The notes: generated by a model not told the origin, from the letters alone. 64,000 bases of DNA from Novipirellula galeiformis (GCF_007860095.1 NZ_SJPT01000003.1:455764-519763); one strand, 5' to 3'. Counted from the stretch's first letter, positions 1 through 8,616 are shown. Numbers and translations: made by a program.

Positions 1-1
1 G

Positions 2-841
2 TCCGTTCGTCTGGGGGCTGAGAATGCCGCCAAAGAACTCGGCAACGTCGAAGTCATTTGGCGAGGCCCCGTGGTGGAAAGCGACACGGGCAGCCAAATC
101 GAAGTCGTCAAGAACATGATCACGATGCAGGTCGATGGGATCGTGTTGGCTCCGAACCAAAAAGGCAGCCTGGTCGATGCGGTGGAAGAAGCAATCGGCG
201 AGGGCATTCCCGTGGTGATTTTTGACAGCGGATTGGACAAAGGCCCCGCGATCACCAGTTATGTTGCCACCGACAACTTCAAAGGGGGGCAAATGGCGGC
301 GGACCAGATGGCCAAAGCGATCGGCGAGAAAGGCAACGTGATCGTGTTGCGCTATTTGCCGGGCAGCGAAAGCACCGAGCAACGCGAAGAAGGGTTCCTC
401 GACGCGATCAAAAAGTATCCGGAGATCAAAGTCGTTTCCTCCAGCGAGTACGCCGGTGACAACGCGACCTCGGCGAAAGAGAAAGTGGACCAATTGCTGC
501 AAATTCACAGCAACGAGCTCAGCGGTATTTTTTCGGTTTGTGAACCGAACGCCAACGGAACCCTTGAATCGCTGCGTAATGCGGGCTTGAACAAAAAAGT
601 GAAACTCATTGCCTTCGACCCTAGCGACGCTTTGATCGAAGCGCTTGCCGATGGTTCCTGCAGCGGGATTGTGCTACAGGACCCCATTCAAATGGGCTAC
701 CTGTCGGTCAAATCATTGATCGGCAGCATCCGTGGGGAAACGCCCGAAGCGTTCCAATCGACGGGAGAATACGTAGCGACGCCTGAGAACATGAACGACG
801 AAAACATCAAAAAACGATTAACTCCGGCAACCTTTGATTAA
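2..841 (+). CDS. Sugar ABC transporter substrate-binding protein (5'-truncated)
   Basis: Periplasmic-binding protein of the type-1 (ribose/galactose, RbsB-like) family, which captures a sugar and delivers it to the membrane permease. The frame is open from base 2, so the gene starts upstream of the window and its signal peptide is not visible; the GTG at 71 is internal. Family hallmarks are the alternating alpha/beta segments DGIVLAPNQKGSLVDAV, IPVVIFDSGL, the domain-crossover stretch YVATDNFKGGQMAADQM, GNVIVLRYLPGSESTEQREEGF and a late VKLIAFDPSDALIEAL, then IVLQDPIQMGYLSVKSL near the end. The TAA stop is immediately followed by the ATG of the ATPase gene, so the two are co-transcribed. The binding-protein family is clear; the exact sugar cannot be read from the sequence. 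Confidence 0.9.
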   Translation, partial: SVRLGAENAAKELGNVEVIWRGPVVESDTGSQIEVVKNMITMQVDGIVLAPNQKGSLVDAVEEAIGEGIPVVIFDSGLDKGPAITSYVATDNFKGGQMAADQMAKAIGEKGNVIVLRYLPGSESTEQREEGFLDAIKKYPEIKVVSSSEYAGDNATSAKEKVDQLLQIHSNELSGIFSVCEPNANGTLESLRNAGLNKKVKLIAFDPSDALIEALADGSCSGIVLQDPIQMGYLSVKSLIGSIRGETPEAFQSTGEYVATPENMNDENIKKRLTPATFD

Positions 842-2353
842 ATGAAACCACCGCTGCTCGAGATCCAAGGAATTAGCAAACGTTTTGGCCCGACGATCGC
901 GCTGAACGACGTTTCATTGTCTGTCGTTGGCGGCGAAGTACTCGCCTTGATCGGTGAAAACGGTGCCGGTAAAAGCACGCTTCTGAAAACGCTTAGCGGG
1001 GCTCATCGTGCTGATTCCGGTTCGATGTCGATCGAAGGCAAGCCGTATTGCCCCGCCGGGCCAAGCGACGCGCGAGATCATGGCGTGGCGATGATCTATC
1101 AAGAATTGAATCTCGCCCCAGACCTGAGCGTCGAAGACAACATTATGCTGGGGCATCGCGGCAACCGCGGTGGTTTGTTGCTGCGATCCTCTCAACGTAA
1201 CGTTGTCACCAAGGTGCTCGAAACGGTTGGCTTGGCAAACTTGAATCCAAGAGCGATCGTCGGCGAACAATCGGTTGCAACGCAGCAATTGTTAGAGATC
1301 GCACGTGCCTTGGCGAGTGATGCGAGAATCATTCTGTTTGACGAACCGACCAGTTCATTGCCTCAGAAAGACGTCGCTCGTTTGTTCGAGATCATCAAGA
1401 CGCTAAAACGTTCGGGTTACGGCATCGTTTACATCAGCCATTTCTTAGAAGAAGTCCGTGAGGTTGCCGATCGCTACTCGGTGTTGCGCGATGGAAACAA
1501 CGTGGGTGAAGGAACGATTGATGCGATCACCGACGATCAAATCATCTCGTTGATGGTGGGCCGCGATGTCGACGAACTTTACCCCGCGGTTCCTCATCAG
1601 ATCGGTGAGGCATGGGTCGACGTGAAAGAGTTAAGCGGATCGGTGTCACCCAAACGGGTCAGCGTGTCGCTACATCGTGGCGAGATTTTTGGTGTCGCGG
1701 GACTGGTGGGGGCAGGGCGAACCGAATTGCTGCGTTCGATCTTTTCGCTTGACGCGATCAATGCGGGAAGTGTCAGCGTCGCAGGAAAGAAAATCAATGA
1801 TTCCGTTCGCGCTCGGATGAAGGCCGGTTTCGGGATGCTTTCGGAGGATCGCAAGGGGGAAGGACTTGCTCAAGAATTGTCGATCATCGAAAATATCACC
1901 CTTGGATCCTTAGCCCCCTACACCAAGTTTGGCTTCATTAATCTGCGTCGACGGTCCGCGGTGGCAACGGAAACCATGAAACGGGTGGAGGTCAAAGCGG
2001 TCTCGGGACACCAACGGGTATCGGAGTTGTCCGGCGGCAATCAGCAGAAGGTCGCGATCGCCCGCATCTTGCACCAAGGAGCCGACATTTTGATGCTCGA
2101 CGAGCCTACCAAAGGGATCGATGTCGGCACCAAAGCGGAAATTTACCGTCGGATGGGGCAATTGGCTGCGGAGGGAAAAACGCTGGTCTTCGTCAGCTCT
2201 TATTTGCCCGAATTGTTGTCGGTGTGTGATCGCATCGGCGTGATGGCACGAGGGGAACTACGTGAAACGCGGGACGCCCAAGATTGGAGCGAGGACGCGA
2301 TCATGGCGGCCGCGATTGCCAGTGACGAGCTCCTCGGTGGCAATGGACCCTAG
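842..2353 (+). CDS. Sugar ABC transporter ATP-binding protein, two NBDs (RbsA/MglA type)
   Basis: Cytoplasmic ATPase of 503 aa that powers monosaccharide import, the usual length for the RbsA/MglA/XylG family. The first nucleotide-binding domain has Walker A GENGAGKST, a degenerate signature SVATQQLLEIARAL and Walker B ILFDEPTSSLP. The second, from about residue 255, has the family's atypical Walker A GLVGAGRTEL, a full signature LSGGNQQKVAIAR and Walker B ILMLDEPTKGID. The degenerate sites in each half are normal for this family. The start is the ATG abutting the upstream stop (TAAATG), which implies translational coupling with the binding protein. The permease gene is 390 bp downstream, an unusually long gap for this operon type. 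Confidence 0.95.
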   Translation: MKPPLLEIQGISKRFGPTIALNDVSLSVVGGEVLALIGENGAGKSTLLKTLSGAHRADSGSMSIEGKPYCPAGPSDARDHGVAMIYQELNLAPDLSVEDNIMLGHRGNRGGLLLRSSQRNVVTKVLETVGLANLNPRAIVGEQSVATQQLLEIARALASDARIILFDEPTSSLPQKDVARLFEIIKTLKRSGYGIVYISHFLEEVREVADRYSVLRDGNNVGEGTIDAITDDQIISLMVGRDVDELYPAVPHQIGEAWVDVKELSGSVSPKRVSVSLHRGEIFGVAGLVGAGRTELLRSIFSLDAINAGSVSVAGKKINDSVRARMKAGFGMLSEDRKGEGLAQELSIIENITLGSLAPYTKFGFINLRRRSAVATETMKRVEVKAVSGHQRVSELSGGNQQKVAIARILHQGADILMLDEPTKGIDVGTKAEIYRRMGQLAAEGKTLVFVSSYLPELLSVCDRIGVMARGELRETRDAQDWSEDAIMAAAIASDELLGGNGP

Positions 2354-2743
2354 CAGCGGATGGACTCGAAGTACCTAGAATTTAAACAAGCACGGATTTG
2401 GGAGACAAAGGATCGGAGCTCATCCTTCATGCCGTTTTACCGCAGGTGTATTGGAGTGCAACTGGCAAATTCAGGTGAACGACAATCGCATCTCAAATTT
2501 TGTAAACAGACGAGACCGTTTCTCGTGATCGAACGGTCGCGTGGCTTTGCCTTGCTTTGATTCTTAATCGTAATCGTACTCTTAATCCTAATCTTCACTG
2601 GTACTCTCCGGCCGAGCACGGTTGCCCAGACGGGATTCAGATTAAGAGTTACTTGTTTAAGGGCTAGTGAGGATGGGATCGCTGCAACTTCCTCACCCCC
2701 TTCATTCAAATTCATTGAACTCCTCGGCTGACCTTCGTTTCCA
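2354..2743. other. Long intergenic gap inside the sugar-transporter cluster, with AT-rich repeat and inverted repeat
   Basis: This 390-bp gap separates the ATPase from the permease. At 2560-2596 there is a run of degenerate hexamer-like units (TTAATCGTAATCGTACTCTTAATCCTAAT pattern). An exact 10-bp inverted repeat, ACTCTTAATC at 2578-2587 and GATTAAGAGT at 2640-2649, could form a hairpin with a 52-nt loop. A 66-codon open frame at 2360-2560 has no recognisable content and I do not call it a gene. Whether the gap holds a separate promoter for the permease or is an inserted repeat cannot be decided here. Confidence 0.5.
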
Positions 2744-3799
2744 ATGTTAAAATCCATTTTCCGCTCGCAACTCGGGCCTCTCTTTGCATTGTTCTTCATC
2801 GTAATCTTGTTCTCGATCGCGGATTACTTGTTCAGCGAGGGCTTCTTTTTCTCAGCCCGAAACTTCCGCGTGGTCATGAGCTCGGCGGCGCTGATCGCGG
2901 TGCCTGCCTTTGGAATGACGATCATCATTATCGCAGGGGGAATCGACCTTTCCGCCGGCACCGCATTGACGCTTTGCGGGACGGTCATGGCGTTGATTTT
3001 GAAACATTCCGCCGCCGCAGCAGCCGATCCTGGATTTGCGTGGACCCTCTGTTTAGCCTTTGCGGCAACCATTTTCACAGGCTGTGTGTGTGGATTCATC
3101 AACGGCGGAATCATCAGCGCGACCAAAGTCGTTCCGTTTATTGTCACGCTGGGGACGATGACCATCTTTCTCGGCGTGGGGCAAATTATTGCGGGCGAAT
3201 CGACCGTCTACGCCCCTAAAGAGAACATTCCAAATTGGTTGCGGTATCTATGTTATACCGGCTCTAACGGTGACCACTATTTGATTTCGGGAGTGATGAT
3301 TTCGACCAGCGTGATCATTGCCGCCGTGCTCGCCATCTTGGTGGATCTGTTGATGCGATTCACCGTCTTTGGCCGAAACGTGTTCGCGATCGGTTCGAGT
3401 GAGTCCACCGCACGACTGTGCGGGATCCATGTTCCATGGACGATCGTGTCGGTTTACACCTTGGCTGGTTTCTTTACCGCGATCGGTGGGCTGCTGTACT
3501 TTGCCGACGTCAAGAATGGAAACCCCAGCGACGGCAGCGGCAAGGAACTGGAGATTATCGCCGCCGTGGTGCTCGGCGGCGGCAGTCTCAGCGGAGGGCG
3601 TGGATCGATCTTCGGAACCCTGGTCGGTGCTTTGATCATTACCGTGATCCGCAGCGGGTGTTCCCAGCTCTCGATTCCCAATACTTACACGCATATCATC
3701 ATCGGCGGAATCATCATCGTTGCCGTGATCGTGGACCAATTGCGTCACGGATCCCCCGAGTGGTTCTTTCGGATGCTGCCCAAGTCAGAATCGCCATAG
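2744..3799 (+). CDS. Sugar ABC transporter permease (RbsC-like)
   Basis: Inner-membrane permease of 351 aa, BPD_transp_2 family, forming the sugar channel. It is strongly hydrophobic, with roughly nine to ten membrane segments. Family motifs are GMTIIIIAGGIDLSAG in the first third, IVTLGTMTIFLGVGQII in the middle, and VFAIGSSESTARLCGIHV followed by IIAAVVLGGGSLSGGRGSIFG in the last third; the last two are typical of ribose/xylose permeases. The ATG at 2744 opens directly into the first membrane segment and no strong Shine-Dalgarno is visible. It completes an importer with the two upstream genes, although the 390-bp gap suggests possible separate regulation. Substrate specificity is not assignable. 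Confidence 0.93.
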   Translation: MLKSIFRSQLGPLFALFFIVILFSIADYLFSEGFFFSARNFRVVMSSAALIAVPAFGMTIIIIAGGIDLSAGTALTLCGTVMALILKHSAAAAADPGFAWTLCLAFAATIFTGCVCGFINGGIISATKVVPFIVTLGTMTIFLGVGQIIAGESTVYAPKENIPNWLRYLCYTGSNGDHYLISGVMISTSVIIAAVLAILVDLLMRFTVFGRNVFAIGSSESTARLCGIHVPWTIVSVYTLAGFFTAIGGLLYFADVKNGNPSDGSGKELEIIAAVVLGGGSLSGGRGSIFGTLVGALIITVIRSGCSQLSIPNTYTHIIIGGIIIVAVIVDQLRHGSPEWFFRMLPKSESP

Positions 3800-3949
3800 T
3801 CTGGACTGCTAACCAGGTAGTAAGAACACGCTCAATCGACCGGGCCATTGGCCCTAGCATTGATTGATTTTCTTGCCCCCAGTCGCGTTGGGCTCTTTAT
3901 CTACCCCATCTCTCCTTAGCCCAATCCCGATAGGGATTTCAGAAATTAG

Positions 3950-3980
3950 CCGGTGGTTTGAGCGTAGCGAACACCACCGG
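3950..3980. repeat. Hairpin-forming element CCGGTGGT...ACCACCGG
   Basis: Perfect 8-bp inverted repeat (3950-3957 and 3973-3980) around a 15-nt loop, inside a longer block that looks like a dispersed intergenic repeat (about 3915-4060). It lies 150 bp after the permease stop and could also act as a transcription-termination or mRNA-stability hairpin, but no T-tract follows. Confidence 0.45.
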
Positions 3981-4400
3981 AAAACCAAAACCAAACTCTG
4001 AATTGACCCTGAAGGGGTCATAGACAACCGGGCTACGCCCCCTTCAGGGTCGAAAGCGATTTCGCATTCTCGCTTTCCGAATGTGGCGTTTCGCTTGCCT
4101 ACGGCCAATCTCCTCAATCCCTTTTGGGACAGGATCGAAAACCATTCGTCGTGAAATTTGTTAGAGAAAGAGACGCGTTGGGCTGCTCTAGGCAAACCGT
4201 CGGGGCTTTGCCTCTAAAGACAAAAACGCTACTCCAAAGAGCGTGAGCACGCGAATATCGCGTTTGACACGGTCCGCACTTAAGCAGGTAGGCAGGAGTC
4301 TTTCGGTAGATTAGCCGTTTTGGCGTTAGCCACGATTCAAGCGGTTCAACCGGGGCTAATGGGATTTCACCCAATCATTCCTGCCTCACTGCTTAGACGC

Positions 4401-4521
4401 TTTGAAGTGTTTTTTTACATACTCCGAAGCGTCAGCGAGGGAATCTCGATCTTCACGCGGTCCCTCGCTGACGCGTCGGGTTATGATTTGCCAGGAAAAA
4501 CAGCGATAGCGTGACTTCAAA
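4401..4521. repeat. Nested palindromic repeat, copy 1
   Basis: A long hairpin-type element with two nested stems. Inner stem: GCGTCAGCGAGGGA at 4429-4442 pairs with TCCCTCGCTGACGC at 4461-4474, and CCGA/TCGG extends it past a single mismatch. Outer stem: TTTGAAGT at 4401-4408 pairs with ACTTCAAA at 4514-4521. A second copy lies at 7744-7859. The inner stems of the two copies differ by a compensated C:G to A:T pair, which supports real base-pairing. The loop is 4443-4460. Confidence 0.75.
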
Positions 4522-4631
4522 ATTGACGCGTCGGGTGATGAAATATCCGTGACTACCGCCAAGCGGCTCATTTTGCGGACAGACGACTGCCTATATGCTT
4601 AACTGCAGTGATCGATGTCCGCGAAGCGTCT

Positions 4632-4648
4632 CCCCCCCCCCTTTAGGA
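4632..4648 (+). promoter_or_regulatory. Poly-C tract directly upstream of a ribosome-binding site
   Basis: Ten consecutive C residues (4632-4641) are followed within four bases by AGGA (4645-4648), which is spaced 10 nt from the GTG start at 4659. The AGGA supports that start; the ATG at 4654 runs into a stop after two codons. A homopolymer this long in a leader is prone to slippage. Confidence 0.5.
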
Positions 4649-4658
4649 ACCCCATGCC

Positions 4659-6005
4659 GTGAACCGAACCCCGCAACGCATTGTCGGCATTCTGTTTTGG
4701 ATTGCGGTGGGGGTGGCAATCGTCGTGGGGGTGATCCGATTAGAGCAACCGTCCCCAACGCAATCCGCCCATTCACAGCACACGTCGCTTTTGCGTTTCC
4801 TGACCTCGGCACCGACGGAAATCACACGTGTCGACCCAAGCGGAACGTTGCAACGCTACGATCCGGTGTTTCTGCAAAACGTGGATGGCCACTTTCGGCA
4901 AGTGGGCTATGTGCGTGAGCGGATGGTGGCGAATCCGCAAAACTTCTCCACCGCCACGACGGTAACCATTGCTTGGCATGATCGTGAATTCGTCGCCAGC
5001 GAGGTTGATTTTGTTCAATACCGAAACACGGGACGGCTCGAAGATGTCGCGAAGCTGATGTTGCCTGCGGAAAAGCGGCAACGCATCCGCCAGCAACTCG
5101 AAGCTGCGATGCAGATGTATGGGGATGAATTTTCCAAAGCGTTCCAGCCGCTAGTTCAACAAACCGTCACCCAATCATTACCCGTGATCGAAGCGGAGCT
5201 ACAACTTTCGATCGGCCGTCACCGCGACGAGATCGATGCGTTGACGAAGCGATGGAACGAGGAAGTCGTTCGCAAGCGTTTGGTTCCTTTGGCACGAAAC
5301 GAGATCATGCCGATTGTCAAACAACATGGGCAACCGACGGTTGAAAAAATGGGACGCGAGATTTGGAAGCGTGCTTCACTTTGGCGATTTGGTTGGCGTG
5401 CCGTCTACGATCGCACGCCGCTGCCCGAACAAAATTTGGTGAATGAAGAATGGCAACGTTTTGTAAAAAATGAAGCCGTGCCCGTATTCGAAGAGAATAT
5501 GGACGAGATCGTTTCCGCCGTCCAACAAATCTTGACTGCAACCGCTGCGACCCCAACCGTACGCGCCGAGTTAGCGGAAGTCGCCGCAGATTTGGCACAA
5601 GATCCCGCAGCACAAAAACTCGTCAAAACGATTTTGCAAGAAACGCTGGTCGGCAACGAGCGTTTGCACCACGTTTGGGCAAACGTGTGGCAAAGCGACG
5701 AAGCGAGGCAAGCCATTGAAATGGCCTCGCGACGGATGGAACCGGTCATCCGTAATATCGGCGACGAGCTTTTTGGGACTCAAGAGGAAGGCATTGATCC
5801 GAGGTTCGCCCTGGTGCTCCGCAATCAAATCTTTGGCAAAGATCGGCGTTGGATCATCGCGATGCCCAATGGGAAAGAACCGACACCGATCGACGAAGCG
5901 CATGAACGAGGCTCCGAGCCACCACCCGATCACCGTGTGATTCGGTTTGCCACCCAATGGATGGCCTATCCGATCGTCCATCTTGCTGGCGAGGAAAGCC
6001 TGTGA
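4659..6005 (+). CDS. Unrecognised single-TM periplasmic protein coupled to an Mla-like transporter
   Basis: I do not recognise a family for this 448-aa protein. What can be seen is a short N-terminus, one membrane segment at about residues 9-27 (IVGILFWIAVGVAIVVGVI), then a soluble, mainly helical, charge-rich body. Long amphipathic stretches at about 135-330 (for example RQQLEAAMQMYGDEF and LAEVAADLAQDPAAQKLVKT) suggest coiled coil. The likely topology is an inner-membrane anchor with a periplasmic body. The GTG start is supported by AGGA 10 nt upstream. Its TGA stop overlaps the GTG start of the downstream ATPase-permease (GTGA), so the two are translationally coupled. By position it may play the role of MlaD, the membrane-anchored lipid-binding partner, but I see no clear MCE domain, so that remains a guess. 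Confidence 0.8.
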   Translation: MNRTPQRIVGILFWIAVGVAIVVGVIRLEQPSPTQSAHSQHTSLLRFLTSAPTEITRVDPSGTLQRYDPVFLQNVDGHFRQVGYVRERMVANPQNFSTATTVTIAWHDREFVASEVDFVQYRNTGRLEDVAKLMLPAEKRQRIRQQLEAAMQMYGDEFSKAFQPLVQQTVTQSLPVIEAELQLSIGRHRDEIDALTKRWNEEVVRKRLVPLARNEIMPIVKQHGQPTVEKMGREIWKRASLWRFGWRAVYDRTPLPEQNLVNEEWQRFVKNEAVPVFEENMDEIVSAVQQILTATAATPTVRAELAEVAADLAQDPAAQKLVKTILQETLVGNERLHHVWANVWQSDEARQAIEMASRRMEPVIRNIGDELFGTQEEGIDPRFALVLRNQIFGKDRRWIIAMPNGKEPTPIDEAHERGSEPPPDHRVIRFATQWMAYPIVHLAGEESL

Positions 6006-7639
6006 ATCGCGAAATGGAAACCACCAGCAAGCAAGACGCATCCGTGGGGTTACCGTTAAGCTTGATTGATATGGAGATCAAGGTCGGGGATCGGACCTTG
6101 ATGAGTGACACCTCACTCACGATCCCCGCTGGAAAGATTACGGTGATCGTGGGTGCCAGCGGCGCTGGCAAATCGGTGCTGCTACGCACCCTGGCGGGCT
6201 TGCTGCCACGCGACGGTGAATCGATCCGTTGGCGGGGCGACATCGCGATTGGGCCCGCCGGCCCAGCGGAACATCAACAGCAGCCGGCGTTGCTAACACG
6301 CGTGGGCATCGTGTTCCAGCAATTTGCACTCTTCGACGAGCTTTCTCCGACCGCGAATGTTCAATTCGCGATCGATCATCGTCGCGACCGGTCGGTCCCG
6401 TCGTCCCAATCCGCTCAAGCGTGGGTAGAGGAACTCGGTGTGCCGACACACACTTCGGTATCCGCGCTCAGTGGCGGACAAAAGCAACGCTTGGCGATCG
6501 CGCGAACGTTGGCGGCCGCTCCCGATATTTTGCTTTACGATGAACCGACCAGTGGTTTGGATTCGGCCAGCGGGCGGAAGGTCGCCGAATTGATCCGGCA
6601 TACCCAGACGATTCATCAACTCACCAGTATCGTGGTGACGCATGATTATGTCACGCTGCTGCCGATTGCCGACGAAGTCTTGCTGCTCGATTCGGCCAGC
6701 CAAAAATTGGTGCGAATCGAAGCGGATCAATGGGACGTCATCCCCCAGCGAATGCAACCGGTCGCATTGACAACACCGCCGGATGACGCCCCAACTACCA
6801 CCGCTTGGGGAGCCTCGCTCACACGATTCGGTACTCTCGCTCGTCAGGGAACGAACGACTTTTTTGCGGCCACGGGATCGGCCATTTGGATCGCTCTCTG
6901 TTTGCCATTGGAGCTACGGCCCTACTTTCCCCGCGTGCGCTGGGGACTGCGGTTTGTGCTCCACTACCTGCGACTCGTTGGCGGACCTTCGGCATGGTTC
7001 TATTTGGTCTTGGCGGGGCTGATCATTGGTTTCACCAGCACCTATTTCACCTTCAAATTCCTGCCCTATCAAGCGTATACGCAACCTCTGTTGATCGATG
7101 AGTTGCTGGCTTCGATTGGATTTGCGCTTTATCGCATCTTGGTTCCTGTGTTGGCAACGATCTTGATCGCGGCGCGTTGTGGGGCCGCGATCGCAGCCGA
7201 TGTCGGGGTCAAACGCTACGGAGGGCAAATCGATGCCTTGCAAACGCTCGGGGTGATGCCGCGAACGTACTTGTTACTACCGATCGTCATCGCCTTTGTG
7301 ATTGCCACGCCGGTGTTGGAATGGATGGCGATGGGCGCCGCAACGTGGATTAGCTTGGTCACCTTCATGGCGACACACCCCAACGAGGGCCCCTATTTCT
7401 GGGAACAACATTTCTATCGCAACCTGCACCCTCACGATGGATGGCTGCTGATGGGATGGAAATGGGTGTTGACCAAGAACCTCGTCTGTGGATTTGGCAT
7501 CGCCTGTATCGCGTACTATCAAGGACTTGCCCCCAAAAACTCAGCCAATGATGTCAGCCGTTCGATCACCTCGACCGTGTTATGGACGACGCTTTATGTG
7601 TTGGTGGTCCATTTTGTGACCGCGTTGTTGGAATTTTAG
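6002..7639 (+). CDS. ABC transporter ATPase-permease fusion, MlaF-MlaE-like
   Basis: 545-aa fusion of an ATPase and a lipid-type permease. Residues 20-250 form an ABC ATPase: Walker A GASGAGKSV at 51-59, Q-loop VFQQFALFDEL, signature LSGGQKQRLAIAR, Walker B ILLYDEPTSGLD and the switch VVTHD. From about residue 300 a membrane domain resembles MlaE/YrbE permeases (GLIIGFTSTYFTFKFLPYQAY, AARCGAAIAADVGVKRYGGQIDALQTLG, GIACIAYYQGL). Separate MlaF and MlaE genes are the common arrangement, so the fusion is notable. I prefer the GTG at 6002 over the ATG at 5957: it gives the 4-bp GTGA overlap with the upstream gene and sits 3 nt after GAGGAAAG (5991-5998). Expected role: phospholipid or hydrophobic-compound transport across the periplasm. 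Confidence 0.88.
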   Translation: MNREMETTSKQDASVGLPLSLIDMEIKVGDRTLMSDTSLTIPAGKITVIVGASGAGKSVLLRTLAGLLPRDGESIRWRGDIAIGPAGPAEHQQQPALLTRVGIVFQQFALFDELSPTANVQFAIDHRRDRSVPSSQSAQAWVEELGVPTHTSVSALSGGQKQRLAIARTLAAAPDILLYDEPTSGLDSASGRKVAELIRHTQTIHQLTSIVVTHDYVTLLPIADEVLLLDSASQKLVRIEADQWDVIPQRMQPVALTTPPDDAPTTTAWGASLTRFGTLARQGTNDFFAATGSAIWIALCLPLELRPYFPRVRWGLRFVLHYLRLVGGPSAWFYLVLAGLIIGFTSTYFTFKFLPYQAYTQPLLIDELLASIGFALYRILVPVLATILIAARCGAAIAADVGVKRYGGQIDALQTLGVMPRTYLLLPIVIAFVIATPVLEWMAMGAATWISLVTFMATHPNEGPYFWEQHFYRNLHPHDGWLLMGWKWVLTKNLVCGFGIACIAYYQGLAPKNSANDVSRSITSTVLWTTLYVLVVHFVTALLEF

Positions 7640-7743
7640 TACCGATTCGAAAACCTCGGAAAAACGCAGCTCGTGAGGATATCTTAGAACGCGGCTGCGT
7701 CCGCGAGCGAAAACCACGCTTGATGCGGTCCTTCGCTTACACG

Positions 7744-7859
7744 TTTTGAAGTTGCGTTTTTTTCACAACCCGAAGCGTAAGCGAGGGAATACCGTGATTG
7801 GCTCGGTCCCTCGCTTACGCGTCGGGTTATGATTTTCCGGCAATCACGCAACTTCAAAA
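7744..7859. repeat. Nested palindromic repeat, copy 2
   Basis: Same architecture as the copy at 4401-4521. Outer stem: TTTTGAAGTTGCGT at 7744-7757 pairs with ACGCAACTTCAAAA at 7846-7859. Inner stem: AACCCGA at 7767-7773 pairs with TCGGGTT at 7822-7828, and after one mismatch GCGTAAGCGAGGGA at 7774-7787 pairs with TCCCTCGCTTACGC at 7807-7820. The element fills most of the gap between the transporter and the ankyrin gene (7640-7971). It explains a spurious N-terminal extension of the ankyrin open frame that starts inside it at 7798. Confidence 0.8.
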
Positions 7860-7971
7860 GGGATGCTCGAGTTACGATTTTGACTTGCGTCGATCATTCC
7901 GATGCCGTAACGGTTTGTGTTCTCGGTTCATTGCTTTCCCGTTCATCTATGTTTGCTCTACAATCGACCGT

Positions 7972-8616
7972 ATGAACAACTCCCAACGTCTGCTCGTCGC
8001 ACTGTGTTTGACCCTGCCCCTCTTTTCGCTGGCGACCGGGTGTGCTCCGGCAACGCAGCATTACGATTCGGAACCTCCATCCAAATCCGCCGCAGCCCCC
8101 TCGTTGCCAACGCATCAACCGAAGTTCAGTGACGATGCCTATTTGATGGCAGCCTTGGATGGCAACATGCAAGTCATCGACCTGGCGCTGACTTCGGGAA
8201 CCGAATTAAACACTCAGAACGAACGGGGTCACAATGCGTTGCATCTAGCATCGTTCAACGGGCACACCGATGCCGTCAACTATCTGTTGAGCAAAGGGAT
8301 GAAGGTCGATGAACGTGATGGTGAAGGCAAATCAGCGTTGATCCATGCCGCATCAGGCGATTTCGCCGATACGGTCGAAGTCTTGATCAAGGCCGGTGCC
8401 GATGTCAATTTGAAAGACGAGACGGAAGGCTTCACGGCGCTGATGATGGCTGCGGCGGAAGGCCAAATGGACGTCGTCAACGCGCTGATGCAACACGGTG
8501 CGGACAAGACGATGACGGACGTCGATGGCGACACCGCCGAAGTCTTTGCCCGCAACAACGGGCACTTTGAAATTGCGGATCGGCTAGCGGACAACGATGA
8601 AACGAAGCCCGAGTAA
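7972..8616 (+). CDS. Ankyrin-repeat lipoprotein
   Basis: 214-aa predicted lipoprotein. The first 25 residues are a type-II signal peptide (LLVALCLTLPLFSLATGC) with the lipobox cysteine near residue 24, so it is probably membrane-anchored and faces the periplasm. From about residue 58 there are four to five ankyrin repeats (DAYLMAALDGNMQVIDLAL, GHNALHLASFNGHTDAVNYLLSKG, KSALIHAASGDFADTVEVLIKAGADVNL, FTALMMAAAEGQMDVVNALMQHGAD, DTAEVFARNNGHFEIADRL). I chose the ATG at 7972 because it starts the signal peptide; the longer frame from 7798 comes from the palindromic repeat. Ankyrin arrays bind other proteins; the partner is unknown. The gene converges with the HtrA gene 93 bp away. Confidence 0.9.
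   Translation: MNNSQRLLVALCLTLPLFSLATGCAPATQHYDSEPPSKSAAAPSLPTHQPKFSDDAYLMAALDGNMQVIDLALTSGTELNTQNERGHNALHLASFNGHTDAVNYLLSKGMKVDERDGEGKSALIHAASGDFADTVEVLIKAGADVNLKDETEGFTALMMAAAEGQMDVVNALMQHGADKTMTDVDGDTAEVFARNNGHFEIADRLADNDETKPE

Larger units (their letters stand above)
3800..4658. other. Repeat-rich intergenic region, no convincing gene
   Basis: 859 bp without a supportable gene. Both strands contain short open frames (for example 3854-4195 and 4114-4374, minus), but they run through palindromic DNA, have no domain resemblance and lack ribosome-binding sites. Two hairpin-forming elements are listed separately. The block 4000-4060 also contains the near-palindrome TGACCCTGAAGGGGTCA and a second CCCTTCAGGGTC nearby, which suggests a composite dispersed repeat rather than unique sequence. 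Confidence 0.6.

Noticed and set aside
3854-4374. Minus-strand frames of 113 and 86 codons in the intergenic repeat region
   Set aside because: They run through hairpin-forming repeat DNA and have no recognisable protein features.
7798-7971. N-terminal extension of the ankyrin gene beginning MARSLAYASGYDF
   Set aside because: It lies inside the palindromic repeat and the true start (7972) opens a lipoprotein signal peptide.
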